A stretch of 64,000 nt of DNA from assembly GCF_002086515.1 (NCBI RefSeq), contig NZ_MVHH01000004.1:62001-126000 (forward strand). Reading direction: 5' to 3'. This document shows positions 31,879-40,414 of the stretch, piece after piece. The notes beneath the pieces were generated by a model. That model saw nothing but the letters and a program-made list of their open reading frames with translations, had not been told where the DNA came from and did not search any database. Numbering within the stretch: the first letter of the stretch is position 1; every line of letters starts with the position of its first letter. The translations under genes were made by a program, and so were the position numbers. Source of the stretch: Mycolicibacter arupensis (lineage in GTDB: Bacteria; Actinomycetota; Actinomycetes; Mycobacteriales; Mycobacteriaceae).

Positions 31879-33237
31879 ATGCGCGAACAGCACGGGGCAG
31901 CCGCGCTCGCAGCACTGGGCGGGGAAGCCGACCTGGCCGCGCGGCTACAGCTGTCGGCGAGATCCGATCTCGTGCTTGCCGCCGCGATACGCGAATCCGC
32001 CGAGGTCGTCCGCTCCGGCGGTCGACGGCTCGAGGACATCCATGCCCAGATCCGTGACGCGCTGGATCGTCGACGACCACTCGGGTGGGACACCCCGACC
32101 GCTGCCCGTCAAGCGCAGATCTTTATGGCCGCCAAGGCCCGCGAGAGCTACCGGGTGATCGCTGACGCCGTCGCCGACAGCCGGCGCCAGGCGACCCTGC
32201 TGCGATCGGTTCGCGGCGGCTACGCACTGTCGGCCCGGATGCGCGACCGGCTCAACCGGCAGGCGCTGGCTGACGATCTACGTCGCGTCGAGTGCGCCAC
32301 GTCGGCGATCAGCACCGACGAGATGGTGCGCTACCGCAACGCGCTGCAGGTCCGTGACGGCCTGGCCGCCAACGGCTCCGACGACGCGGAGCCGGTGCTG
32401 CTACTCACCTACGAGCCGGCCGCCTTCGAGGGCCGTGGCCGGGCCGCGATCGCCATCGGGGACCCCGACACCGCCGACAACACCACGTTTCTGGTTCCCG
32501 GTGTGCGCAGCAGCGTCCGAGGGGGCTATCTCGCGTCCCCCGATGGCCGCAACATCTACCGCGAGGTGGTTCAGGCCGACCCCGACCGCACCAATTCGGT
32601 CATTGTGTGGATGGGTTACCGCACCCCCGACAGCCTGGTCGATCCCGCGGTGGCGCAGCCGGCCGCTGCGCGGGCCGGCGGCCGGCTTCTGGCCGCGGAT
32701 GTCACCGCTGTGGCCATGTCGCACATCGGCCCCACCCACGTCACCGTGATCGGCCACTCATACGGCTCGACGACGGTGGCGGACGCGGCGGCGTCGGCGG
32801 GGATGCGCGCCGACGACGTGGTGCTGGTCGGATCGCCGGGGACCGATCTGGCGCACAACGCCAGCGACTTTCACCTTCCGTCCGGAGGGCACGTGTACGT
32901 CGGGGCCGCGTCGGCGGATCCGATCACCGGCTTCGGCGGGCAACCACAACTGCCGGTACCCGGGACGTCGGCGACGGTCGGGCTCGGTGCCGATCCCGCC
33001 ACCGACGGCTACGGGTCCACCCGATTCAAAGCGGAATCGCCCGGGGTGGCGTTGCCGATGACCGGCCACAGCTCCTACTTCGATCCCGCCGGCGAATCCC
33101 TCTTCAGCATCGGCGACATCGCCTCGGGGCACGGCGATGCGCTGGCCAGACACCACATGACCGCACCGCACCGCCTGCGCCTGCCCGCCTTCGATCCCGA
33201 AAGGTTGCGCCCCGGGACCGGCGGTCACCGACACTGA
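31879..33237 (+). CDS. DUF1023 alpha/beta hydrolase
   Basis: This 452-residue protein has a C-terminal DUF1023 alpha/beta-hydrolase domain. The nucleophile elbow is HVTVIGHSYGSTTVADAA near residue 290, preceded by NTTFLVPGVRSSVRGGY and VIVWMGYRTPDS. The first 140 residues are helical and charged, which fits the family's N-terminal region, though that part is often longer. The substrate is unknown. The ATG has only a weak RBS (GCAGCGG). It diverges from priA with a 97-base gap. Confidence 0.85.
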   Translation: MREQHGAAALAALGGEADLAARLQLSARSDLVLAAAIRESAEVVRSGGRRLEDIHAQIRDALDRRRPLGWDTPTAARQAQIFMAAKARESYRVIADAVADSRRQATLLRSVRGGYALSARMRDRLNRQALADDLRRVECATSAISTDEMVRYRNALQVRDGLAANGSDDAEPVLLLTYEPAAFEGRGRAAIAIGDPDTADNTTFLVPGVRSSVRGGYLASPDGRNIYREVVQADPDRTNSVIVWMGYRTPDSLVDPAVAQPAAARAGGRLLAADVTAVAMSHIGPTHVTVIGHSYGSTTVADAAASAGMRADDVVLVGSPGTDLAHNASDFHLPSGGHVYVGAASADPITGFGGQPQLPVPGTSATVGLGADPATDGYGSTRFKAESPGVALPMTGHSSYFDPAGESLFSIGDIASGHGDALARHHMTAPHRLRLPAFDPERLRPGTGGHRH

Positions 33238-33251
33238 GCGTGCCGCGAACC

Positions 33252-33992
33252 TCAGTCCTGCTGCGCCGCTTCAGCACTGCGCGACCGGCCGAAGAAGAAG
33301 CCGGCCGTGATCAGCATCACCGCTGCCGCGTAGGTCCACCAGACCGGCACCGCGAGCATCTCGTTGCCCAATACGAACTTGCTGATCGCGATCATCGAGT
33401 CCGACACCGCAAAGCACACCGCACCGACCGCGGTCCAGGGCGTGGGCAGCTTCGCCAGCAGTGCCGCGCACACCATCGCTGCAAGCACCGCGACATACAC
33501 CGCCACGGGCACAGTCATCCCTTCACGGGCCATTCCGGGCCAGAGCCAGGCCAGCATGGCCAAGCAGCTGACGCAGACCACGCCCACTCCGACGAGCCCG
33601 CCACGCGTCACCGCGGCCAGCGGGAGCAGTGCGCCGAGAAAACACAGATGCGCCAACAGGAAAGCCGTCAGACCCGCGACGAAGGAGGGCTCCCACCACG
33701 GGATCGCCAGCAACCAGTCACCCGTTGCCGACAGGATCAGTGCCGGGATCAGCCAGCGGGCCTCCCGCAGGATTGGATGTGCGGCCGCGGCGAACGCCAG
33801 CAGCACGGCCATGGCCGCCTTGAACGCCGGCTGACCGATCCACTGCCCCGTCAGCTCCGCTCCTGGCCCCGAACGCAACGCCACCACCGTCAAGAAGAGG
33901 CCGTAGGCCACTCCCAGCCATCCCGCAGCCGCCCAGGCGATAAAGACACGCCGGGTTGCGTACGGTGTTTCTATGCCAGCAATCGATCCCAT
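33252..33992 (-). CDS. YhhN/lysoplasmalogenase-type membrane protein (Rv1401-like)
   Basis: The protein has about eight hydrophobic helices in roughly 220 residues and family-type motifs [12 protein letters not shown] and [16 protein letters not shown]. The paired acidic residues (Asp in GDW and SDS) are the likely catalytic aspartates of YhhN/TMEM86 lysoplasmalogenases. The nearest usable start on the frame is the ATG at 33992, which would overlap the divergent lipI start by 20 bases. A GTG inside the first helix is the alternative, so the N-terminus is uncertain. It matches the place of Rv1401 beside lipI. Confidence 0.7.
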   Translation of the reverse strand: MGSIAGIETPYATRRVFIAWAAAGWLGVAYGLFLTVVALRSGPGAELTGQWIGQPAFKAAMAVLLAFAAAAHPILREARWLIPALILSATGDWLLAIPWWEPSFVAGLTAFLLAHLCFLGALLPLAAVTRGGLVGVGVVCVSCLAMLAWLWPGMAREGMTVPVAVYVAVLAAMVCAALLAKLPTPWTAVGAVCFAVSDSMIAISKFVLGNEMLAVPVWWTYAAAVMLITAGFFFGRSRSAEAAQQD

Positions 33993-34899
33993 AGTGCTGA
34001 AGGTACTGGACGCCATCCCGTTCCGATTGACACTGGATAACGGTGCCGAGGCGGCGCGGCGCACGATGCGCGACCTGCCGCGGCGGCCGGTACACCCGGA
34101 GCTGCCCAGCGAAGACAGGGTGATCGACGGCCCCGGTGGTGACCTGGCCATCCGCATCTACCGCCCGGCAGGCACCGACTCCGGGGCCGCGCCGGTCGTG
34201 GTCTTCTTCCACGGCGGCGGCTTCGTCGCCGGTGACCTCGACACCCACGACGGCACGGCCCGGATGCATGCCGGCGACGTGGGAGCGGTGGTGGTGTCGG
34301 TGGACTACCGGCTGGCCCCTGAGCACCCCTTCCCCGCCGCCGTCGAGGACGCGTTGGCGGCCACCGAGTGGGTGGCCGCGCACGCCGCCGAGCTGGGCGT
34401 CGATCCGAACAGGCTGGCGGTGGCCGGGGACTCGGCCGGCGGAAACCTGGCCGCAGTGGTTTCCCAGCTGGCTCGCGACGCCGGTGGGCCCTCGATCGCG
34501 TTCCAGCTGCTGTGGTACCCGGCGACCACCTACGACGGCAGCTTGGCGTCGTTCACCGAGAACGCCCACGCGCCGATCATCGACAGCGACGCGATCGCCG
34601 CGTTGACGCTGGCCTACGCCGGGCACCTCGATCTCAGCGATCCGCCTGCGACGCTGGCCCCCGCTCGCGCGGCAAACCTGGCCGACCTGCCTCCGGCCTA
34701 TATCGCGGTGGCCGGCCATGACCCGCTGCGCGATGACGGCATCCGCTACGGCGAGCTGCTGGCCGCCGCCGGAGTGCCGGTGCAGGTGCACAATGCCGAG
34801 ACCCTCGTTCACGGGTATCTGGGCTACGCCGGGGTGATCCCGGCAGCCACCGAGGCCGCCGACTTGGGACTGGCCGCCCTGCGCGATGCTCTGGGCTGA
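33973..34899 (+). CDS. lipI: Esterase/lipase, hormone-sensitive lipase family (LipI-like)
   Basis: The 308 residues contain the oxyanion motif [17 protein letters not shown] near residue 80, and nucleophile [11 protein letters not shown] near residue 155. The Asp/His partners lie in [15 protein letters not shown] and [10 protein letters not shown]. The N-terminus ([19 protein letters not shown]) and overall sequence are closest, from memory, to LipI (Rv1400c), next to LipH in M. tuberculosis; only one copy is present here. The ATG at 33973 overlaps the possible start of the divergent membrane-protein gene. A VOC-family gene follows after four bases, probably co-transcribed. Confidence 0.9.
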   Translation: MPAIDPIVLKVLDAIPFRLTLDNGAEAARRTMRDLPRRPVHPELPSEDRVIDGPGGDLAIRIYRPAGTDSGAAPVVVFFHGGGFVAGDLDTHDGTARMHAGDVGAVVVSVDYRLAPEHPFPAAVEDALAATEWVAAHAAELGVDPNRLAVAGDSAGGNLAAVVSQLARDAGGPSIAFQLLWYPATTYDGSLASFTENAHAPIIDSDAIAALTLAYAGHLDLSDPPATLAPARAANLADLPPAYIAVAGHDPLRDDGIRYGELLAAAGVPVQVHNAETLVHGYLGYAGVIPAATEAADLGLAALRDALG

Positions 34900-34903
34900 T
34901 GCG

Positions 34904-35290
34904 ATGCGGCTGAACCAGATCACCATCGGCAGCACCGACCTGGACCGCGCCGAACGGTTCTACTGGCTGCTGGGTCTGCGGTTGATCGTCAAGACGGATG
35001 ACTATCTACGGTTCGAATGCCCTTCCGGCGACAGCACCTTCTCGGTGGAGCGCGTCAGCGACGTCCCGGCCGGTGAGCAGGTGACGATCTACTTCGAAGC
35101 CGACGATCTGGACCAGCAGTACCAGCGGCTGCGGGATGCCGTGGAATTCACCCAGTCCCCCACCGACATGCCCTGGCTGTGGCGGGAGGCCCGGCTGCGT
35201 GATCCCGATGGCCACCGGCTGTGCCTGTTTCGGGCGGGTACGGCCCGCCGCACTCCACCGTGGCGTCTGCCGACCCAGGATTTGCCCTAA
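34904..35290 (+). CDS. VOC (glyoxalase/dioxygenase superfamily) protein
   Basis: This 128-residue protein is a single VOC module pair: MRLNQITIGSTDLDRAERFYWLLGLRLIV opens with the first beta-alpha-beta unit, and REARLRDPDGHRLCLFRAG closes the second. The usual metal ligands are only partly present (His-to-Gln-type changes), so catalysis is uncertain. The start at 34904 is chosen because MRLNQITIG is the normal beginning of the fold; an in-frame upstream ATG (34886) lies inside lipI. It follows lipI by four bases. Confidence 0.8.
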   Translation: MRLNQITIGSTDLDRAERFYWLLGLRLIVKTDDYLRFECPSGDSTFSVERVSDVPAGEQVTIYFEADDLDQQYQRLRDAVEFTQSPTDMPWLWREARLRDPDGHRLCLFRAGTARRTPPWRLPTQDLP

Positions 35291-35365
35291 CAGCACCCCG
35301 ATCCGCCGGTGGTCGCGCTAGCGTCGACCTCGATCGACGGCGGCGGCGGCGGTGAGGAGCAGAGC

Positions 35366-36859
35366 GTGACCGAGGGACCCGACCACGAGATTCTGATCAT
35401 CGGGGCCGGATTCTCCGGGATAGGGGCGGCGATCGCCCTCGACCGGGCCGCCATGACGGACTATCTCATCATCGAAGCCGGGGACGGCGTCGGCGGTACC
35501 TGGCACTGGAACACCTATCCGGGTATCGCCGTGGACATTCCGTCGTTTTCCTACCAGTTCTCCTTTGAGCAGAGCCCGAACTGGTCGCGCACCTATGCGC
35601 CCGGCCGGGAACTGAAGGCCTATGCCGAACACTGTGTCGACAAGTACGGGCTGCGCTCGCGAATCCGGTTCGGCACCACAGTGCTGTCGACACGGTTCGA
35701 CGAAGAGCACGGCTGGTGGCGGGTGCTGACGGAGTGCCACGATGAGCGCCGCGAGGTCAGTGCGCGATTCGTGATCAACGCCAGCGGGGTGCTGACCACC
35801 CCGAATCTGCCCGACATCGCCGGGGTGGAGACGTTCGCCGGAGTGACGATTCACACCGCCCGGTGGGACCATGCGCAGGACCTGACCGGCAAGCGCGTGG
35901 CGGTGATCGGCACCGGAGCCTCCGCCGTTCAAGTCATCCCGGAGATCGCACCAAAGGTGTCCTCGCTCAAAGTCTTTCAGCGGACCCCCATCTGGTGCTT
36001 CCCGAAGCTCGACCTACCGCTGGCGGCACCGATGCGCTGGGCCATGCGCCTTCCCGGCGGCAAGGCACTGCAGCGCCTGGCCAGCCAGGCCTACGTCGAG
36101 GCGACCTTCCCCATTGCGGCGCAGTACTTCACGGTTTTTCCGCTGGCCAAGCAGATGGAAAAGGCGGGACGGTCGTATCTGCGCCGGCAGGTGCACGACC
36201 CCGACCTGCGCGAGAAACTCACGCCGCGCTACGCCGTCGGATGCAAGCGTCCCGGCTTCCACAACACCTACCTGTCGACGTTCAACCGCGATAACGTGCA
36301 CCTGGTGGTCGACCCGATCGACCGGATCACCCCCAACGGGGTGGTCACCGCCGACGGAACGGCCCACGATGTCGACGTGCTGATTCTGGCGACCGGATTC
36401 AAGGTGATGGACAGCGACAACCTGCCGACATTCCGGGTCACGGGGGTCGGCGGCCAGACGCTGCACCAGTTCTGGGACGAACACCGGCTGCAGGCCTATG
36501 AGGGTGTCAGCATCCCCGGATTCCCCAATATGTTCAGCGTGTTCGGCCCCTACGGCTACGTAGGGTCGTCGTATTTCGCGCTGGTCGAAGCGCAGACCCA
36601 CCACATCGTCCGCTGCCTCAAGCGGGCCCGCGGCCGTGGGGCGACCCGCGTGGAGATCTCCGAAGCCGCCAACGCCCGCTACTTCGCCGAGATGATGAGC
36701 AAGCGGCACCGGCAGGTGTTTTGGCAGGACAGTTGCACGCTGGCCAACAGCTACTACTTCGACAAGAACGGCGACGTCCCGTTGCGGCCCACCACCACGG
36801 TGGAGGCGTTTTGGCGCAGCCGACGCTTTGATCTTGACGACTACCGGTTCAGCGCCTGA
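35366..36859 (+). CDS. Flavin-containing monooxygenase, Baeyer-Villiger type (Rv1393c-like)
   Basis: This FAD/NADPH enzyme of 497 residues inserts oxygen next to ketones or oxidises heteroatoms; the substrate is unknown. It shows the FAD-binding IIGAGFSGIGAAIAL near residue 14, the Baeyer-Villiger fingerprint FAGVTIHTARWDH near residue 158, and the NADPH-binding VAVIGTGASAVQVIPEI near residue 181. The GTG at 35366 is chosen because GAGGAG lies six bases upstream; the frame is open 19 codons further. Next to metK it matches Rv1393c. Two strong hairpins separate it from convergent metK. Confidence 0.92.
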   Translation: MTEGPDHEILIIGAGFSGIGAAIALDRAAMTDYLIIEAGDGVGGTWHWNTYPGIAVDIPSFSYQFSFEQSPNWSRTYAPGRELKAYAEHCVDKYGLRSRIRFGTTVLSTRFDEEHGWWRVLTECHDERREVSARFVINASGVLTTPNLPDIAGVETFAGVTIHTARWDHAQDLTGKRVAVIGTGASAVQVIPEIAPKVSSLKVFQRTPIWCFPKLDLPLAAPMRWAMRLPGGKALQRLASQAYVEATFPIAAQYFTVFPLAKQMEKAGRSYLRRQVHDPDLREKLTPRYAVGCKRPGFHNTYLSTFNRDNVHLVVDPIDRITPNGVVTADGTAHDVDVLILATGFKVMDSDNLPTFRVTGVGGQTLHQFWDEHRLQAYEGVSIPGFPNMFSVFGPYGYVGSSYFALVEAQTHHIVRCLKRARGRGATRVEISEAANARYFAEMMSKRHRQVFWQDSCTLANSYYFDKNGDVPLRPTTTVEAFWRSRRFDLDDYRFSA

Positions 36860-36869
36860 GTTTCTCGCG

Positions 36870-36895
36870 CGGGCGTGAAGCTGGGTTCACGCCCG
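36870..36895. terminator. Hairpin 1 between the monooxygenase gene and metK
   Basis: CGGGCGTGAA (36870-36879) pairs with TTCACGCCCG (36886-36895) over ten bases around a six-base loop (GCTGGG). It lies ten bases after the monooxygenase stop, in a convergent gap. There is no T-run. Confidence 0.75.
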
Positions 36896-36896
36896 G

Positions 36897-36928
36897 CGCC
36901 GAGCGTGAAGCTGCCTTCACGCTCGGCG
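36897..36928. terminator. Hairpin 2 between the monooxygenase gene and metK
   Basis: CGCCGAGCGTGAA (36897-36909) pairs perfectly over 13 bases with TTCACGCTCGGCG (36916-36928) around GCTGCC. It ends 14 bases before the metK stop. Together with hairpin 1 it can serve as a bidirectional terminator. Confidence 0.8.
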
Positions 36929-36942
36929 GCGGCCGGTCGGAG

Positions 36943-38154
36943 TTAGATGGCGCGCTTGAGGTCGTCGACCTTGTCGAGCTGCTCCCACGGCAGCTCGATG
37001 TCGGTGCGGCCGAAGTGACCGTACGCCGCGGTTGGTGCGTAGATGGGCCGCAGCAGGTCCAGGTCACGCACGATCGCGCCGGGGCGCAGGTCGAAGACCT
37101 CGGGCACGATCTTCTCGATCTTGACCGGGTCGACGGTGGCGGTGCCGAAGGTCTCGATGAACAGGCCGACAGGGGCTGCCTTGCCGATGGCGTAGGCCAC
37201 CTGCACCTCGACGCGCTGCGCCAGGCCCGCGGCGACGATGTTCTTGGCGACCCAGCGCATCGCGTAGGCGGCCGAGCGGTCCACCTTCGACGGGTCCTTA
37301 CCGGAGAAGGCGCCGCCGCCGTGGCGAGCCCAGCCGCCGTAGGTGTCGACGATGATCTTTCGGCCGGTCAGGCCGGCGTCGCCCATCGGGCCGCCGACTA
37401 CGAACTTGCCGGTCGGGTTGATCAGCACGCGGGTGGACGAGGAGTCCAGGGTCTCGTGCGCAAGCTCAGCGAGCACCGTGGAGATGACGTGCTCGCGCAG
37501 GTCGGGGTCCAGGGTGTTGACCAGGTCGATCCCGTCGGCGTGCTGGGTGGAGATCACCACGGTGTCCAGCCGGGTCGGAACGTCGTCTTCGTACTCGATG
37601 GTGACCTGGGTCTTGCCGTCCGGGCGCAGGTAATCCAGCGTGCCGTTCTTGCGGACCTCGGTCAGCTTCCGCGACAGCCGGTGGGCCAGCGCGATGGGCA
37701 GCGGCATCAATTCCGGGGTGTCCGCGATCGCGTAGCCGAACATCAGGCCCTGGTCGCCGGCGCCCTGGGAGTCCAGCGGGTCGGCCGCGCCCTCGACGCG
37801 GGCCTCGTGGGCGGTGTCGACACCCTGGGCGATGTCGGGTGACTGGGCCCCGATGCCGATGTTGACACCGCAGGTCTCACCGTCGAAACCCTTGTCCGAC
37901 GAGTCGTAGCCGATCTCGAGGATCCGCTCGCGGACGGTGTTGGTGATGTTGGCGAACGCCTCGCGGGCGCTGGTCGTGACCTCACCGACTACGTGAACCT
38001 GGCCGGTGGTGACCAAGGTCTCCACCGCAACCCGGGAGCGGGGGTCATCGGCAAGCAGTGCGTCGAGCACCGAGTCGCTGATGGCGTCACAGATCTTGTC
38101 GGGGTGGCCCTCGGTCACCGACTCACTGGTGAACAGCCGTCCCTTTTCGCTCAC
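36943..38154 (-). CDS. metK: S-adenosylmethionine synthase
   Basis: MetK makes SAM from methionine and ATP and acts as a cytosolic tetramer. The 403 residues show [21 protein letters not shown] near residue 10 (ATP/Mg site), [12 protein letters not shown] near residue 130, the mobile loop [21 protein letters not shown], and [19 protein letters not shown]. The start is GTG (MSEKGRLF). A TATATT -10-like hexamer lies about 45 bases upstream. The product supplies the many methyltransferases of the window. Confidence 0.98.
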   Translation of the reverse strand: MSEKGRLFTSESVTEGHPDKICDAISDSVLDALLADDPRSRVAVETLVTTGQVHVVGEVTTSAREAFANITNTVRERILEIGYDSSDKGFDGETCGVNIGIGAQSPDIAQGVDTAHEARVEGAADPLDSQGAGDQGLMFGYAIADTPELMPLPIALAHRLSRKLTEVRKNGTLDYLRPDGKTQVTIEYEDDVPTRLDTVVISTQHADGIDLVNTLDPDLREHVISTVLAELAHETLDSSSTRVLINPTGKFVVGGPMGDAGLTGRKIIVDTYGGWARHGGGAFSGKDPSKVDRSAAYAMRWVAKNIVAAGLAQRVEVQVAYAIGKAAPVGLFIETFGTATVDPVKIEKIVPEVFDLRPGAIVRDLDLLRPIYAPTAAYGHFGRTDIELPWEQLDKVDDLKRAI

Positions 38155-38196
38155 AATGTCGCCTTCCGGGTAATCGATCCAAAGTTGGCTCGGGCA

Positions 38197-38202
38197 AATA
38201 TA
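38197..38202 (-). promoter_or_regulatory. Possible -10 element of metK
   Basis: On the minus strand CGCTATATTTGCCCG holds TATATT, 43 bases before the GTG start. No good -35 is seen. No SAM riboswitch fold was recognised in the 197-base leader region. Confidence 0.4.
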
Positions 38203-38351
38203 GCGATGCGGTCTTCGGGAGAGCCTGGCAGCCCGGTGCCCACCCCCGTGCCACGGGCCGGGTGCTGGCTGTGCTGCCCCGCGCCCAGGAGATTCTCGAC
38301 AACTTCCCCCACGAGAGAAACCTGGACGACTCGGCCCTGCGAGCGCCTACT

Positions 38352-38966
38352 CTACCGTCCCGCCCCAGCTGACGCCGTCTCGACCCGGAGCGCCCAGCCC
38401 ACGAGCGAGCGCAGATAACTCAACACCAGCTCGTCGGGATGGGCACTCGGATCGGTGAGATGCAGCAGGGCCAGTTCTTCCACGGCGGACAGCAGCAAGC
38501 GCATCGTCACGCCGTCGGCCTCGATCGGGTGACCCGCCAGCCGCGAAAGCCGCCCCGCGGCGATGTTCCGGGCATAGCGACGGCCCATTTCCGTGCGGGC
38601 GCGCAGTTGCGGCGGCGCTCCGGCGGGTGGGCTCAATATGATTCGCCAGCTGGTCGGCGCCGCGTGCAAATAGGCCAGAATGCCCCGGCCGATCGCATCG
38701 GGGTCTTCGGCGGGCGGGCCCTCGACGCTGCGCATTCCCGCGAAGGCGATCCCCGATTCACGGTCCAGCAAGGCCGACATCAGGCCGGCCAGATCGCCGA
38801 AATTCTGATAGACGACAGGGCGTGTGACCTGCGCGGCACGCGCCACCCTGTCGATGGTCACCGCCGCAAAGCCGTCGGCTGCGACGATGTCGCGGGCGTG
38901 GTCGAGCAGCTGTTCCCGCCGTTCGTGCGCCGACATCCGGCGCTTCGGCTCTGCTTGGGTGTTCAT
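38352..38966 (-). CDS. TetR-family regulator of the HpnE-like operon
   Basis: This 204-residue TetR-type regulator has the N-terminal DNA-binding domain RREQLLDHARDIVAADGFAAVTIDRVARAAQVTRPVVYQNFGDLAGLM, and an all-helical ligand domain whose effector is unknown. Its ATG overlaps the stop of the upstream oxidase gene (ATGA), so the two form an operon. A near-perfect operator in front of the oxidase gene suggests autoregulation. The 197-base gap to metK contains a short coding-biased remnant. Confidence 0.9.
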   Translation of the reverse strand: MNTQAEPKRRMSAHERREQLLDHARDIVAADGFAAVTIDRVARAAQVTRPVVYQNFGDLAGLMSALLDRESGIAFAGMRSVEGPPAEDPDAIGRGILAYLHAAPTSWRIILSPPAGAPPQLRARTEMGRRYARNIAAGRLSRLAGHPIEADGVTMRLLLSAVEELALLHLTDPSAHPDELVLSYLRSLVGWALRVETASAGAGR

Positions 38967-40321
38967 GTGGACGCCGGCAGGTTGAGCAGTAGCTCGACCG
39001 CGCGAGCCGCACTCTGCGCGGCGCTCTCCATGGTCGCCGACCAGTCAGTACGGGTCCAGTCGCCGGCGAGCACCAGGCTCGGCACCGAGGTGCGCTGGTC
39101 GGGGCGAAGCCCATCGGTGCCCACCACCTGGGAGAACGTGGCCTTGGGCATCTTGACCACCTGCGCGGCCACCACGGTGGCCTCGGCAGCGGCCGGGTAG
39201 TAGCGACGCAGCATCTCCATCTGCTCGGCCACGATCTGCTCATTGGACCGGTGGATCTGCTCGTAGGCGCCACTGGTGGTCAAGCAGTACAGCCAGGCGC
39301 CGTCGGGGTCTCGGCCCTGCATCCGCTGCCGGTCGAATACCTCATCGATGACGCCCGTGCCGCCGATCACCGATTCCATCGCCGCCTCGGTACCCAATGG
39401 CCGGTCCAGGTACAGATTGGTGCTCACGATGGGCGTGTAGTGCAGTTTTTCGGCGGCAGCGTAGATCTCGGCATGCTCGGGCAGATCGTCCAGCAGACCT
39501 GAGATGTTCGAGTTCGGCACCGCACACACCACGGCGTCGGCCGCCACCTCGGTGCCGTCCGCCAACTGCACTGCACAAACGGCGTTGTCTTTCACAATGA
39601 TTCGCCGGGCCACCGTGCGGTAGCGGACGTCGACGCCCAGCCGGTCGAACACCTCGAGGGCACCGGAGATGTAGAGCGTGTCCAGGTCGGTGGTGGGATA
39701 GCCGATCGTCACCGCACTGCGGTGACGCAGGCCGAGCCGGATCCCGGTGGCAAGGACATCGGCAAAGACCTTCGCCGAACCCCGATCCACCGGTTCGGCG
39801 GCGATTCCGAGCGCGAGCCAGTCCCACACCGCCTCGCGGGCTCGGGCGGGCATACCGACGCGGCGCAGCCACTGATCCGTGCTGAGATCGCGCAGATCAG
39901 CGGGCTGAAACAACGCCTCACCGGTCAGACGTAATGTGGCCGCCGCGGTCCGCAGCCGGTCGAGCAGGCCGGCGTCGGGGTGCGGGCCGAACAGCGTCCG
40001 CAGCGCACCCAATCCGCGGGTCACCATCCGGGTGCTGGCGCCGCCGGGCCAGCGCAATGTGCCGCCGGTCGGGAACTCCACCATCGAGCGGGTGCCGACA
40101 CTGGTCAGGTACCGGAAGAGGTGGTCATAGCCGCTGGCGACCACATGCTGGCCGTTGTCGGCGACGTCGGCAATCCCGGGGACCTGCATCGCCTGGGTGC
40201 GTCCCCCAAGCCGTCCGCGCCGCTCCAGCAGGGTCACCCGCTTGCCCGCCTCGGCCAACCAGACCGCCGAGGCCAGCCCCGCCAGGCCACCGCCGATCAC
40301 CACATACCGTCGGTCGTCCAC
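38963..40321 (-). CDS. FAD-dependent desaturase/amine oxidase, HpnE-like
   Basis: This 452-residue FAD enzyme resembles squalene-associated desaturases (HpnE, hydroxysqualene dehydroxylase) and phytoene-desaturase relatives. It has the dinucleotide-binding VVIGGGLAGLASAVWLAEAGKRVTLLERRGRLGGRTQ at residues 7-43, ending in the GG motif. The C-terminal FAD segment is VLAGDWTRTDWSATMESAAQSA. No other hopanoid gene (hpnC, hpnD, shc) is nearby, so the substrate may be another polyprenoid or terpene. It is first in an operon with a TetR gene and has an operator 15 bases upstream of its start. Confidence 0.82.
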   Translation of the reverse strand: MDDRRYVVIGGGLAGLASAVWLAEAGKRVTLLERRGRLGGRTQAMQVPGIADVADNGQHVVASGYDHLFRYLTSVGTRSMVEFPTGGTLRWPGGASTRMVTRGLGALRTLFGPHPDAGLLDRLRTAAATLRLTGEALFQPADLRDLSTDQWLRRVGMPARAREAVWDWLALGIAAEPVDRGSAKVFADVLATGIRLGLRHRSAVTIGYPTTDLDTLYISGALEVFDRLGVDVRYRTVARRIIVKDNAVCAVQLADGTEVAADAVVCAVPNSNISGLLDDLPEHAEIYAAAEKLHYTPIVSTNLYLDRPLGTEAAMESVIGGTGVIDEVFDRQRMQGRDPDGAWLYCLTTSGAYEQIHRSNEQIVAEQMEMLRRYYPAAAEATVVAAQVVKMPKATFSQVVGTDGLRPDQRTSVPSLVLAGDWTRTDWSATMESAAQSAARAVELLLNLPAST

Positions 40322-40335
40322 ACCCGGCCCCTCTC

Positions 40336-40362
40336 GGCTAACTTACGATCTGAAAGTTAGCC
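40336..40362. promoter_or_regulatory. TetR operator in front of the HpnE-like gene
   Basis: GGCTAACTT (40336-40344) and AAGTTAGCC (40354-40362) form a perfect nine-base inverted repeat with a nine-base spacer (ACGATCTGA). It ends 15 bases before the oxidase start, where it would cover the promoter. Size and symmetry are typical of TetR-family operators, and the operon encodes one. Confidence 0.8.
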
Positions 40363-40414
40363 CAGCCAGCGCGACCGGTCAACGATCCCGTGATGCTGCA
40401 ATGGTGGGGCCGCG

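Noticed and set aside
38155..38351. SAM riboswitch upstream of metK
   Set aside because: No conserved SAM-aptamer pairing pattern was recognised; only a -10-like hexamer was supported.
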